14,636 nucleotides of DNA from JAGXLP01 sp964649445 (GCA_964649445.1 CAZYPS010000042.1:1-14636); one strand, 5' to 3'; numbered from the stretch's first letter, positions 1 to 7,970 are shown. A program made the numbers and translations. Notes: a model not told the origin generated them from the sequence alone.

Positions 1-52
1 CGGATATTATGTTCCAGCGTTTTAATATGGGGTGCCAGCGCAGTTCCGGCAT
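1..52 (-). CDS. galT: Galactose-1-phosphate uridylyltransferase, N-terminus only (cut by window edge)
   Basis: Only the first 17 codons lie in the window, reading MPELRWHPILKRWNIIS and open to the edge. The pattern ELRWxPxxxxWxII is the usual N-terminus of class I GalT, which exchanges UDP-glucose and galactose-1-phosphate in the cytoplasmic Leloir pathway. The ATG follows directly on the TAG of the small upstream ORF (TAGATG), and a GAGGAGG sequence inside the last codons of that ORF supplies a ribosome binding site, with about 11 bases to the ATG. The context agrees strongly: the genes before it encode alpha- and beta-galactosidase enzymes that release galactose. The call rests on 17 residues and on context, so it should be confirmed on the adjoining sequence. 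Confidence 0.6.
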   Translation of the reverse strand, partial: MPELRWHPILKRWNIIS

Positions 53-169
53 CTAGCTACAATCCTCCTCGCTTTCTCGAAAAAAATAAATTATCCTCCT
101 GCCGTCCTCTTTTTCTGCCTTTTTCTTGAACAGACCGTCGATTTTTTTTTGTTCTATGTCTTCTTCCAT
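53..169 (-). CDS. Small charged ORF, 38 aa, unknown function
   Basis: The predicted product begins MEEDIEQKKIDGLFKKKAEK and continues with a GRRIIYFF stretch and an acidic ESEEDCS end. A GAGGT ribosome binding site sits 8 bases before the ATG, and the stop codon abuts the ATG of the GalT-like gene, with that gene's ribosome binding site inside its last codons. This arrangement implies translational coupling and argues that the ORF is translated. There is no signal peptide or membrane segment. I do not recognise the family. It lies 137 bases beyond the stop of the GH4 gene and may share its transcript or use its own weak promoter at 182-217. It could be a small protein or only a coupling leader for galT. 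Confidence 0.5.
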   Translation of the reverse strand: MEEDIEQKKIDGLFKKKAEKEDGRRIIYFFRESEEDCS

Positions 170-181
170 TTTTATACCTCT

Positions 182-217
182 ATTATGATAATATTGGCGT
201 CGCTTTTCGGTCACCAA
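182..217 (-). promoter_or_regulatory. Weak candidate promoter before the 38-aa ORF
   Basis: On the minus strand TTGGTG (212-217) is followed after 18 bases by TATTAT (188-193), with a further CATAAT just downstream. The spacing is acceptable but the -35 box is weak. No clear terminator separates this region from the GH4 gene upstream, so read-through is equally possible. The rest of 170-306 is AT-rich and shows nothing else I can name. Confidence 0.3.
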
Positions 218-306
218 GTATAATTGTTAGCTCCACCTTAATACGAGAAAAGTTTATTTTCAAATTTTAATACAAAATATACTTTCCCTTCTGGTGAATT
301 ATCCGT

Positions 307-1662
307 TTACCCGTTTAAATACTTGGGAATGTACTCTTTTTCCGCAGCAAAAAGTTCCTCGGCCATCTCTCTTATCTCAGCCGGTGTCGATACCGCAGCA
401 GTCAGGGGGTCCAGCATGAAGGCCCGAATTGCAGCCTCCCGGTCCCTGTTGAGGATAGAGTTTACGGTCAATTTGTGCACGGACATATTGGCACGGTTCA
501 ATGCAGCCAGTTGCTCCGGCAACTCGCCAAATACGCAGGGATGAAAACCAGCCTCGTCAACGAGAGTTTTCACCTCGACGATCCCCCCGTCGGGCAAGTT
601 GTTTATCAGGCCATTGTTAGGGAAGTTGCCATAGATTACAGCCGGTTCGCCGTTCTGGTGAGCTTCTATAACGTAAGAACCGTATTCATCGCTCCTCTCC
701 CCGGGATCAAAATCGTCCAGTCCCGGCACGCCCTGGGTCAATTCCTCAGGTATCTCCTTGCCCTTAACCCAACTATGACGGAACTCGTCTAACGAGGCTC
801 GCCAGTCAGGCCAGTTTTTCGAGTAAAAACCACTTTCACCTCTGTATCCCTCCCCGCAGTACTGGTCGATTAGATCCTGGCTTTTACGGAAGTAAGGCAG
901 GTACTCGGAAAAGTGGCCGCTTGATTCGGTAACAAAATAGCCAAACTGGTCGGCCATTTCGAACCTTACAGGGTCCTGTCCCCGGATCTCGGGGTTTTTG
1001 GCCAGATTCTTTAGCTCCGGGTAGAGGTCCTTTCCCCGGTGTTCAAGCTTGGTGAACCAGCTCATGTGGTTTATCCCGGCACACTCCCACTCGAGCTCCT
1101 CGTAGGGGACGTCCAGGTAACCGGCGAGCTGGCGAGAGGTACCCTGGACGGAATGGCATAGCCCGACTACCTTCATATCGGAGGCCTTATTTGCAGCAAG
1201 CGTGGTCATGTGCATTGGGTTGGTGTAATTCAGTACCAGTGCATTAGGACAGAGACGCTCCGCGTCGTCCAGAATATCAAGCCATGTCGGGACCGTCCGG
1301 AGGGCTTTCATTATACCCCCGGGTCCAGTAGTATCCCCGATACACTGGTCAACTCCGTACTTCTTAGGTATTTCGTAATCCTTTTTCACGTTCTCGATTC
1401 CAGCAACTTCTATGGAGTTGATCAAGTAATCGCTTCCGGGAAAAAGTTCTTCCCTTTTGGTAGACGCTTCGACCTCCCAGTTTCCGCCGATCTCCGCAAT
1501 CAACTTCCGAGCCATCCTGGCTGAGAGTTTCAGTCTTTCTTCGTCTATGTCGATCAGGGCAAAGGTACCCTCGTCCAGTTTATCGGACAGGGTAATATCC
1601 CGGATCCAGGCGTTGGTAAAAAAGCTACCGGCACCGATTACCGTAACTTTCAACCCGGACAT
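307..1662 (-). CDS. melA: GH4 family glycosidase, alpha-galactosidase (MelA) type
   Basis: This 451-residue protein is full length for glycoside hydrolase family 4, whose members are cytoplasmic, need NAD+ and a divalent metal such as Mn2+, and cleave glycosides by transient oxidation at C3. Visible landmarks are the N-terminal dinucleotide-binding segment VTVIGAGS (residues 6-13), NYTNPM (145-150), CHSV (169-172) and GINHMSWF (196-203); Cys169 and His199 are the expected metal ligands. In GH4 the residue after Cys-His tracks substrate class, and CHS is the alpha-galactosidase form, as opposed to CHE, CHG, CDM or CNV types. The start is set by GGGAGGAG about 5 bases before the ATG. It follows the GH42 gene after 116 bases that hold no clear terminator or promoter. 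Expected role: hydrolysis of melibiose- or raffinose-type alpha-galactosides taken up by the adjacent transporter. The exact substrate is inferred. Confidence 0.88.
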   Translation of the reverse strand: MSGLKVTVIGAGSFFTNAWIRDITLSDKLDEGTFALIDIDEERLKLSARMARKLIAEIGGNWEVEASTKREELFPGSDYLINSIEVAGIENVKKDYEIPKKYGVDQCIGDTTGPGGIMKALRTVPTWLDILDDAERLCPNALVLNYTNPMHMTTLAANKASDMKVVGLCHSVQGTSRQLAGYLDVPYEELEWECAGINHMSWFTKLEHRGKDLYPELKNLAKNPEIRGQDPVRFEMADQFGYFVTESSGHFSEYLPYFRKSQDLIDQYCGEGYRGESGFYSKNWPDWRASLDEFRHSWVKGKEIPEELTQGVPGLDDFDPGERSDEYGSYVIEAHQNGEPAVIYGNFPNNGLINNLPDGGIVEVKTLVDEAGFHPCVFGELPEQLAALNRANMSVHKLTVNSILNRDREAAIRAFMLDPLTAAVSTPAEIREMAEELFAAEKEYIPKYLNG

Positions 1663-1778
1663 TCAACTCCTCCCTTGAGAAGAAATTATAACCACCGGTA
1701 AAAGAGAATCATCTTTAACATTGCCCGAACTCTTCTCCCTGTCTTCACGAAGCTTGGACTAAAGCGTTAATTTACTGT

Positions 1779-3767
1779 CTAGTCCTCCCTCAAAACCAGT
1801 ACCCCAAAAGGTTCGATTTCGGTATTACCGCTCTTCACTTCTCCAGTAATGAGATCCACGTAACTGTCCGGAAGTTGAACGTACCCTGACGAGGAAGAAT
1901 GGTTAATCACGAATACGAGCTCCTCGTTTTCGTCCCGGTGAAACCTCTTCCTTACCTCTATTTTTTCCCCACCTGATATCGCCGAACTAATTTCTGCTAG
2001 ATCAAGGAGATAAGAAGTCAAATCGCCATAAAACTCACTCTCAGCGGATAGTCCAACGTAAAAGGCAACGCCATCTCCGTATTCGTTCTTCGTAATTCCC
2101 GAGTAACCTTTTTCACCAGGCCAACCGCCCGAGTACTCAGCTATCGTCTCCGCTTCTCCGGGGTCTATACAATCGACCCAGTTTTCTGCCCTGTAAGAAT
2201 TTGCACCTTCCGCAGGAAACGCCAGCGTAACTTCGGGTTCATCCGCTAGAGGTGTAAATTCGCTAACTTCAACCCCGAAGAGGTCCGAGAGCCGTCCGGG
2301 AAGAGTTTTATCGGTCACGATGTTGTCGAAATCCTTTATACCGGTCCGAAATGTACCAACCAGCGTCCCTCCAGCCTGGACGAACTCTTTTAGCTTCGAT
2401 TCCAGAAATTCATCGACCATCGGCATTACTGGAATTATGAGGAGATCCAGTTGTTCGAAATCGCCATTCCGGGAAACGAATTTGACGTTCACGCCCGCTC
2501 CAAAAAGGGCGTCGTAGTATTTCAGGATCTCTTCCTTGTAGTCAATCGGCGAGTGATAACGATAGGTATCCATGCTCCAGTTTTGCTCGAACGAGTAATA
2601 TATTCCGACGTCCGCCTCCACTATCGTACCGTCTAACTCTTCCCCGATCTCATTCAACTCCTCACCGATCCCTTTGATCTCCCTGTAACGCGGGCTATTC
2701 CTTGAACCATCGTGTCTGAGCACGCCGCCGTGAAACTGCTCGTCGCCAAACCTGCAGGGGCGCCAGCGGAAGTAGATTATTCCGTCGGCTCCGTGTGCTA
2801 ATGACTGATAGGTCCACATCCTGGTTTCACCCGGCCTTGGCGCAGGCGTAAGTTGGTCCCGGGTAAGATAGCTGCATTGTTGCTCCATGACCCAGAAGGG
2901 TTTGTCCTTGAAACCGTACGTCAGGTCGTGACCCATACTTACTTCGGCGTAGGAATCCCTGATCTCGGTCGGATAGTGGTCCCACGTAACGAGGTCCAGG
3001 TCCTCAGCCATGTCGAAGTGATCGAAGTTCGGGAAGTGGGGCATAAAGTTGTGGCATACCCATTGGTTTTCCGTCAACTCTCGGAGGAGGTCAACCTGTA
3101 GTTTATTGTACTCTACAGTGGACTGAGAGAAGAAACGCTTGTAATCCAGGTGTAGTGAAGGATTTGGTCCTTTTCGCGGGTTGTCGTTCGGAAGCGGGAT
3201 CTGCTCCCATTCAGTGTACTCATGGCTCCAAAAAGTGGTTCCCCAGCTTCGATTCAACTCCTCGAGGTCCTCGTATTTCTCCTTGAGCCAACCGTGGAAG
3301 CCCTTTCTGCAATCTTCACAGTAACAAACCGGGTGGCCTAGTTCGTTGTCCGTCTGCCAGCCAATTACCCTTTCGTCCGTCCCAAATTTTTTAGCCATTT
3401 CGGCCACAATTTTTCGCGTGTACTCGCGATAGACCTGACTGTTTACACAGTAATGTCTCCGGTGGCCCGGCTTCATGACTTCCTTGTCCTCGTTGACCGC
3501 AAGAACTTCCGGATGTTTACCCGTCAGCCACTGCGGTGGCGCCGCGGTTGGAGTTCCCAGTACCACCTTGAGGTCCCTGGTGGCCAGCGTACTTATCGCC
3601 CTTTCCAGCCAGGAAAAATCATAATCTCCTTCCACCGTTTCCATTTTCGACCAGGCGAACTCGGCCAGTCTAACTGTATCGAAACCGGCCTCCTTCATCA
3701 TCTCTGCGTCCTTTTCCCACCTATTTTCGGGCCAATGTTCCGGATAATAATCAACACCAAAATGCAT
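1779..3767 (-). CDS. GH42 beta-galactosidase
   Basis: The 662-residue protein is of the usual GH42 length and begins with the typical FGVDYYPEHWP motif. GH42 enzymes are retaining beta-galactosidases. The acid/base is Glu142 in the NELG motif (141-144) and the nucleophile is Glu295 in WVMEQQ (292-297). Four cysteines at positions 107, 148, 150 and 153 match the zinc site described for the Thermus A4 enzyme. The barrel is followed by a Rossmann-like trimerisation domain (about 400-590) and a short C-terminal beta domain ending in the usual PFGVLVL element. There is no signal peptide, so it acts on imported beta-galactosides or galacto-oligosaccharides. GGGGAGGTG lies just before the ATG, and the gap to the preceding permease gene is only 20 bases, so the genes are co-transcribed. 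Confidence 0.93.
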   Translation of the reverse strand: MHFGVDYYPEHWPENRWEKDAEMMKEAGFDTVRLAEFAWSKMETVEGDYDFSWLERAISTLATRDLKVVLGTPTAAPPQWLTGKHPEVLAVNEDKEVMKPGHRRHYCVNSQVYREYTRKIVAEMAKKFGTDERVIGWQTDNELGHPVCYCEDCRKGFHGWLKEKYEDLEELNRSWGTTFWSHEYTEWEQIPLPNDNPRKGPNPSLHLDYKRFFSQSTVEYNKLQVDLLRELTENQWVCHNFMPHFPNFDHFDMAEDLDLVTWDHYPTEIRDSYAEVSMGHDLTYGFKDKPFWVMEQQCSYLTRDQLTPAPRPGETRMWTYQSLAHGADGIIYFRWRPCRFGDEQFHGGVLRHDGSRNSPRYREIKGIGEELNEIGEELDGTIVEADVGIYYSFEQNWSMDTYRYHSPIDYKEEILKYYDALFGAGVNVKFVSRNGDFEQLDLLIIPVMPMVDEFLESKLKEFVQAGGTLVGTFRTGIKDFDNIVTDKTLPGRLSDLFGVEVSEFTPLADEPEVTLAFPAEGANSYRAENWVDCIDPGEAETIAEYSGGWPGEKGYSGITKNEYGDGVAFYVGLSAESEFYGDLTSYLLDLAEISSAISGGEKIEVRKRFHRDENEELVFVINHSSSSGYVQLPDSYVDLITGEVKSGNTEIEPFGVLVLRED

Positions 3768-3787
3768 GAGACACCTCCCCTAATTAC

Positions 3788-4621
3788 TTACTTGCTTGCG
3801 CCCATCATCAAACCCTTAATAAAGTAGCGCTGGAAGAGAAGGAAAACTACCAGCGGTACGGCGGCGGCAATGAGTGATCCAGCAGAAATGATATTCCACT
3901 TTGAAAGGTACTCTCCTTGAAGGGAAACTAGGCCCACGGTAACAGGTCTGAGGTCGTCGCTTGCCAACAATACAAGTCCCCAGAGGTAGTCGTTCCAGAT
4001 CCAGGTAAATTCAAGAATACCCAGGGCAGCGAGAGCTGGCTTAGTAAGCGGCAGCACGATCTGGAGGAAGATTCGAAACTCGCTGCTCCCGTCAACCCGG
4101 GCGGCGTCGAGCAGGTCAGTTGGTATAGTTCGGATGAAATTCCTGAGAAAGAAGATGCAGAACCCCATCTGGAAGGAGACGTGGAACAGGATGACCGCCA
4201 GGTAAGTATCGTAAAGACCAAGTACGTTTGAAATCTCGAATACGGGAAACATCATCATCTGAAACGGGATCATGTTTCCGGCGATAAATATTCCTAAAAT
4301 CAATTTGTTGTACTTAAATTTGTACTTGGCTAGGGCAAAACCGCCGAGAGCCGAGAGGAATAGAGCTCCCAGCACCGACGGAACGGTAATGATAAAGCTA
4401 TTAAGAAAGTAACGCGACATCCCCCCTTGATTCCATGCCTCGGCGAAGTACTGGAAGCTAAAACTGTCAGGCAGGTTCCACCAGTAAACGTCCTGAACTA
4501 TCTCCGACATCGACTTAAAGGCCGTAGTCCCCGCGATGAAGAGAGGAAATAGCCAGAGCAACGAGATCACTATAGCAATAAGATAAAAGCTTACAATCCA
4601 TATTGCCCTCTTCTTTGACAT
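3788..4621 (-). CDS. Carbohydrate ABC transporter permease, MalG type (CUT1)
   Basis: This 277-residue integral membrane protein has about six hydrophobic segments and the permease EAA loop at residues 169-195 (LLDAARVDG... LPLTKP), which docks on the ATPase subunit. The C-terminus YFIKGLMMGASK is typical of MalG-like subunits. It pairs with the MalF-like protein encoded just upstream: the ATG overlaps that gene's TGA by one base (TGATG), with GAGGT about 9 bases before the start, so translation is coupled. The neighbours suggest a galactoside substrate such as lactose, melibiose, raffinose or galactan oligosaccharides. No ATPase gene is present in the window. Confidence 0.9.
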   Translation of the reverse strand: MSKKRAIWIVSFYLIAIVISLLWLFPLFIAGTTAFKSMSEIVQDVYWWNLPDSFSFQYFAEAWNQGGMSRYFLNSFIITVPSVLGALFLSALGGFALAKYKFKYNKLILGIFIAGNMIPFQMMMFPVFEISNVLGLYDTYLAVILFHVSFQMGFCIFFLRNFIRTIPTDLLDAARVDGSSEFRIFLQIVLPLTKPALAALGILEFTWIWNDYLWGLVLLASDDLRPVTVGLVSLQGEYLSKWNIISAGSLIAAAVPLVVFLLFQRYFIKGLMMGASK

Positions 4622-5493
4622 CAGAATTCGACCTCTGTTTTAAATATCTGGTAGAGATAAATAGATACGAACAGCAGTATGATTAAGAAAAGTACTACAG
4701 CCAGTGCCGAGGCGTAGCCCATGCTGTAGTTCTTGAAGCCCTCCACGTACATGTAATTTGCCAGAACTTCCGAAGACCGAAACGGGCCGCCTCGGGTCAT
4801 CACGTTTACAATAGCAAACATTCGCAGTGATTGAATAATAGTGACCGCTACTGCAATTATCGTGGAAGGCTTTAACAGGGGGAGAATTACATTCCAGAAC
4901 CTCTGCCACCTATTGGCCCCATCAACTTTTGCGGCCTCCATAACCTCGGTAGGCACGTTCTGCAAGCCGGCAAGGAAGAGGACCGTCGTGTAGGCGGTCT
5001 GGGGCCAACAACCCACTACTATTAGGGCATACGTCACGACTTCGGAGTTGCTTAACCAGGCGACAGTAAGGTTTCCCAGCCCTAGCGCCTCGAGGGTTAC
5101 GTTGATTGCACCGTGCTTCGGCTGATAAATCCACGTCCATATTTGTGATAGAACTACAAACGAGAGGGTCAACGGCAGGTATATTGCCGTCTTAAAGATC
5201 TTTACCCCCGGCAAAGATCTGTTAAAGAACATTGCAAACCCGAGCCCCAGTGGAAGGGGGACGAGGACGTAAATCAGCAACCATTTTATATTATTAAAAA
5301 GAGCGGTGTAGAATATAGGATCATTAAGTAGGTCAACGAAATTTCCAAGACCAATGAAGGTTGGAGCGGTTAATCCGTCCCACTGCGTAAAGCTGAGAAA
5401 TATCGTGTAGAAGATTGGAGCTATTACCCAGATTCCGTACAATATAATAGGAATCAGCAGAAACTTGAATGGAGCCCATCGTCTCTTGTTCAT
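4621..5493 (-). CDS. Carbohydrate ABC transporter permease, MalF type (CUT1)
   Basis: The 290-residue product has the usual length and six membrane segments of CUT1 MalF-like permeases, with the EAA loop at residues 184-207 (VMEAAKVDGANRW... LPLLKP). It forms the heteromeric channel with the MalG-like protein downstream and receives substrate from the binding protein encoded upstream. Unusually, no Shine-Dalgarno sequence precedes the ATG; the bases just upstream are pyrimidine-rich (CTCCCTTTGGC). In this frame there is an in-frame TAG upstream and no alternative ATG, GTG or TTG before it, so the start is not misplaced. Initiation is probably coupled to a 16-codon leader ORF whose TGA overlaps the ATG (see 5490-5540). 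Confidence 0.9.
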   Translation of the reverse strand: MNKRRWAPFKFLLIPIILYGIWVIAPIFYTIFLSFTQWDGLTAPTFIGLGNFVDLLNDPIFYTALFNNIKWLLIYVLVPLPLGLGFAMFFNRSLPGVKIFKTAIYLPLTLSFVVLSQIWTWIYQPKHGAINVTLEALGLGNLTVAWLSNSEVVTYALIVVGCWPQTAYTTVLFLAGLQNVPTEVMEAAKVDGANRWQRFWNVILPLLKPSTIIAVAVTIIQSLRMFAIVNVMTRGGPFRSSEVLANYMYVEGFKNYSMGYASALAVVLFLIILLFVSIYLYQIFKTEVEF

Positions 5494-5540
5494 GATTTGG
5501 TAGCCAAAGGGAGGAAAGGCCTGGCCTTCCCTCCCGGCAA
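5490..5540 (-). CDS. Putative 16-codon leader ORF coupling translation into the MalF-type permease
   Basis: A TTG start at 5538-5540 stands 8 bases after a strong AAGGAGG sequence. The reading frame MPGREGRPFLPLATKS ends in TGA that overlaps the permease ATG as ATGA. Because the permease lacks its own ribosome binding site, ribosomes finishing this leader could restart on its ATG. The leader codons contain both arms of the hairpin at 5509-5535. That the leader is translated is inferred from the signals only. Confidence 0.4.
   Translation of the reverse strand: MPGGKARPFLPLATKS
5509..5535 (-). promoter_or_regulatory. Stem-loop between binding-protein and permease genes
   Basis: Arms GGGAGGGAAGGCC and GGCCTTTCCTCCC on the minus strand pair over 13 positions with one G-U pair, around a single base, so the innermost pairs must open to form a loop. 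No T tract follows, so it is not a standard terminator. Intergenic stems after binding-protein genes often protect the upstream message from 3' decay and set subunit ratios. The 3' arm TTTCCTCC is also fully complementary to GGAGGAAA in the ribosome binding site just upstream, so two alternative folds are possible. Confidence 0.6.
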
Positions 5541-5558
5541 ACTAATTTCCTCCTTGAT

Positions 5559-6821
5559 TTATTCAAAGACCTTCTTTCTCTGTGCTTCCATCGCTTGAAC
5601 GATCTGATCTATTTGGTCCGTATTGGTCATGAACTTGACTATCTGGTCCATTGCTTTGTCCGCCATATCGGGCTTAGTGTCACGATCGTAGAATTGAGTT
5701 ACCTTATCGGAACGGTTGATCATCTGTAGCCCCTTCTGCACGAGTGGACCGTATTTCTCGTGGTCGATGTTCTTGTTGGCCGCTATCCTGTTTAACTCGT
5801 CCGCGAAGAACCACTGGGATCTTTCCGTTGCGAGGTAGTGCATGAACTCTTTTGCCGCCTCCGGGTTAGGAGCGTTCTTCGGTATCATAAATCCGTCCGT
5901 TGGTGTTTCTTCGGCTACCGGTACGCTTGCGTCAATGATCGGGAAACGGAAGAAATCTAGATCTTCTTTAACCTCTTCTTCGGACACTACGTCCTGGATG
6001 AATTGCCCCATGAGGTACATCCCGGCTTCTTTGTTGAAAAGGAACCGTGCACCCTCCTGCCAGGAATACGACGTGTGGTTTTCCAGGAAGTAACCTTTAT
6101 CTATCAACTCCTTCCATTTCTCGAATACTTCCTTCACTCTCTCGTCGGTGTATTTTATCTCACCATTCATCAGCTTCATGTGAAAGTCTGCCCCGTTGAT
6201 CCGTAAGTTCAGGTAATCGAACCACGCAGCGGCCGTCCATCGGAACTTAGAGCCGATAGTTATGGGTTCGTAGCCGTTCTCCTTTAGCGTTTCGCAGACG
6301 TCCATGAACTGGTTCCAGGTTAACGGTTCTTCAAGGTTTAACTCGTTAAATACCGACTTTCTGTACCAGAAGCCATACCAGTACCAGGATTGTGGTAGAA
6401 AGTAGGTCTCTCCATCGAACTGGGAAATAGATTTGAATGCCTTTGGGAAGTAATCCTCGAAACTCTTGCCTTCGCCCCAAATGTCGTCCAGTGGCATCAT
6501 GAGTCCCTTATCGACAAAGGTATTGGCCCTTTCACCGGCAAACCAGGTAACTATATCCGGACTCGCCTTTTCTGATGGAAGCCAAGTCCTGATTAACGTT
6601 TTGTAATCCTCGTGGGGATAAGTATTGATCGTAACCTCGTAGTCAGGATGTTCCTCTTCAAAACGTTCTACCAGCAGCTTCAAAGTCTCCTTTGGAGCGG
6701 GGTCAGCCATGTAAGAGTTGATGACGACCTCTTTATCCGCCGCGAGAGCGGCGAGACTTGTACCAAGGATGATCGAAACGACCAAAATCGATACGACCAA
6801 GTTACTTGAAAGTTTTTTCAT
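5559..6821 (-). CDS. Extracellular sugar-binding protein (ABC CUT1 family 1), galactoside operon
   Basis: This 420-residue protein has a clear signal peptide: KK, a hydrophobic stretch to about residue 22, and cleavage expected after ALA near residue 27. There is no cysteine near the cleavage site, so it is not a lipoprotein. The mature part has the family 1 solute-binding organisation, including the early FEEEHPDYEV segment, SPDIVTWFAGE (about 79-90) and several tryptophan-rich stretches (for example QSWYWYGFWYRK) likely to stack on sugars. It delivers substrate to the two permeases encoded next. CAGGAGG lies 6 bases before the ATG. Its gene sits 86 bases after the repressor gene, with an extra orphan ribosome binding site in between. 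The galactoside substrate is inferred from the hydrolase genes. Confidence 0.92.
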   Translation of the reverse strand: MKKLSSNLVVSILVVSIILGTSLAALAADKEVVINSYMADPAPKETLKLLVERFEEEHPDYEVTINTYPHEDYKTLIRTWLPSEKASPDIVTWFAGERANTFVDKGLMMPLDDIWGEGKSFEDYFPKAFKSISQFDGETYFLPQSWYWYGFWYRKSVFNELNLEEPLTWNQFMDVCETLKENGYEPITIGSKFRWTAAAWFDYLNLRINGADFHMKLMNGEIKYTDERVKEVFEKWKELIDKGYFLENHTSYSWQEGARFLFNKEAGMYLMGQFIQDVVSEEEVKEDLDFFRFPIIDASVPVAEETPTDGFMIPKNAPNPEAAKEFMHYLATERSQWFFADELNRIAANKNIDHEKYGPLVQKGLQMINRSDKVTQFYDRDTKPDMADKAMDQIVKFMTNTDQIDQIVQAMEAQRKKVFE

Positions 6822-6842
6822 TCTTTACCTCCTGTTTCTTAA

Positions 6843-6900
6843 TGATAGTTCTAACCGATAGGCTGAAAATTACCTTTGTTCTGCTCGTACTATCACCTCC
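6843..6900 (-). promoter_or_regulatory. Orphan Shine-Dalgarno with adjoining stem before the binding-protein gene
   Basis: GGAGGTGAT (6892-6900, minus strand) is a very strong match to the 16S anti-Shine-Dalgarno, yet no ATG, GTG or TTG follows at a usable distance. Seven bases overlapping and following it (TGATAGT, 6889-6895) can pair with ACTATCA (6843-6849), which would bring it close to the true ribosome binding site at the next gene. Such orphan sites can act as mRNA stabilisers by binding 30S subunits, as known for STAB-SD in Bacillus. That role here is inferred. Confidence 0.4.
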
Positions 6901-6907
6901 GGGGTAA

Positions 6908-7909
6908 TTAGGTAGATTTTCGCTTTATCAATTCTGTACAAAGTTTGACTTGCTTCAATTCCTGCTCGCTATCGTCACCATTAATCAAATCCCGTAAAAC
7001 CCAAAAAGCTTTCCTGCCGAGCTCTTTCTTGGGTATCCTTACGGTGGTCAAGGGAACTTCCAGGCAGGTCGCGAAGGAAATATCGTCGTAGCCAACCACG
7101 GCAAGATCTTCCGGAATACTTAGGCCGGTATCTCTGGCTGCTTTAATTACGCCCATTGCGACAAAATCACTATAACAGAGAACTGCAGATGGTCTTGGGG
7201 AAATCGAGATGAGTTTTTTTCCTGTATCGTAACCCTCTTCCATGGTAACCGTGTCCTTGAAAATAAAAGCATCATTTACTGGTAGTCCGTGTTCCTCCAT
7301 CGAGCGTCTGTAGCCTTTGTGTCGTTCTTGGGAACTCGATATGTAGGGTGGTCCATTTACTAAACCGATGCTTTCGTGGCCGTGATCAATGAGATAATTC
7401 ACGGCGGAATAGGCGCCTTCCACGTCATCGGTCACTACGTAATGTGTGTCCAGGTCGTTGAAATGGCGACCCAGTAGGACGAACGGTAACCCCGATTGTT
7501 TCAGGTCAATAATCGTCTGCTTATTTGTCTGAACGGGCGTAATTAGTAACCCATCAACCTGCTCCGCTAGGGTCGTCTGGATCGCTGACTGTTCATTCTC
7601 GTATTTCTCGTCAGTATCCTGAACTATTATACTGTAACCTTCTTCTCGGGCGGCCTTCTCTACCCCTTTGAGCAAAGCGGAGAAGAATGGGTTCATTATA
7701 TCGGCTACGATAACTCCGAGCGTTGAGGTCTTGCTCGCTCTGAGCCCCTGAGCGAACCTGTTTGGCTGGTAGTTGAGTTCATCCGCGATCTGCAGAATCT
7801 CTTTTTTAGTCTGATCGTTGACATCGGGCTTATCGTTGAGGGCGCGAGAAACCGTGTTGATAGATACGTCCGCCCGCTCCGCGATATCCTCCATCGTAAC
7901 GCGATCCAA
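6908..7909 (-). CDS. LacI family transcriptional repressor of the galactoside operon
   Basis: The 333-residue product has the N-terminal LacI helix-turn-helix and hinge (TMEDIAERADVSINTVSRALND, residues 5-26) followed by a periplasmic-binding-like effector domain with typical elements such as TLGVIVADIMNPFF and VVGYDDI. The start is a TTG at 7909 with AGGGGG about 9 bases upstream; the alternative ATG five codons later has no ribosome binding site at a proper distance. It is the first gene after a strong promoter carrying palindromic operators with the central CG typical of LacI-family sites, so autoregulation is likely. Genes for a binding protein, permeases and galactosidases follow in the same direction with no terminator seen, so it probably controls the whole operon. 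The inducer is likely a galactoside or galactose derivative. Confidence 0.92.
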   Translation of the reverse strand: MDRVTMEDIAERADVSINTVSRALNDKPDVNDQTKKEILQIADELNYQPNRFAQGLRASKTSTLGVIVADIMNPFFSALLKGVEKAAREEGYSIIVQDTDEKYENEQSAIQTTLAEQVDGLLITPVQTNKQTIIDLKQSGLPFVLLGRHFNDLDTHYVVTDDVEGAYSAVNYLIDHGHESIGLVNGPPYISSSQERHKGYRRSMEEHGLPVNDAFIFKDTVTMEEGYDTGKKLISISPRPSAVLCYSDFVAMGVIKAARDTGLSIPEDLAVVGYDDISFATCLEVPLTTVRIPKKELGRKAFWVLRDLINGDDSEQELKQVKLCTELIKRKST

Positions 7910-7931
7910 TGTCTATTCCCCCTTTTTTTTC

Positions 7932-7947
7932 TTAACGTTAACGTAAA
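7932..7947 (-). promoter_or_regulatory. Downstream LacI-type operator pair (overlapping)
   Basis: TTAACGTTAA (7932-7941) is a perfect palindrome, and the overlapping TTAACGTAAA (7938-7947) is a near copy shifted by 6 bases. Both have the central CG of LacI-family operators. Centres lie 24 and 18 bases from the centre of the upstream operator, downstream of the expected transcription start and before the repressor TTG. Confidence 0.65.
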
Positions 7948-7954
7948 CCTTACC

Positions 7955-7966
7955 ATTAACGTTAAT
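7955..7966 (-). promoter_or_regulatory. Main LacI-type operator at the transcription start
   Basis: ATTAACGTTAAT is a perfect 12-bp palindrome with central CG, lying directly after the -10 box and covering the expected transcription start. Repressor bound here would block initiation. The repressor encoded immediately downstream is the obvious ligand. No further copy of this sequence was found before the other transport operon. Confidence 0.8.
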
Positions 7967-7970
7967 AATC

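Noticed and set aside
32..223. 63-codon plus-strand frame rich in Phe and Leu
   Set aside because: It is the antisense of the 38-aa ORF and GalT-like start, has no ribosome binding site, and its Phe runs come from the A-rich minus-strand coding sequence.
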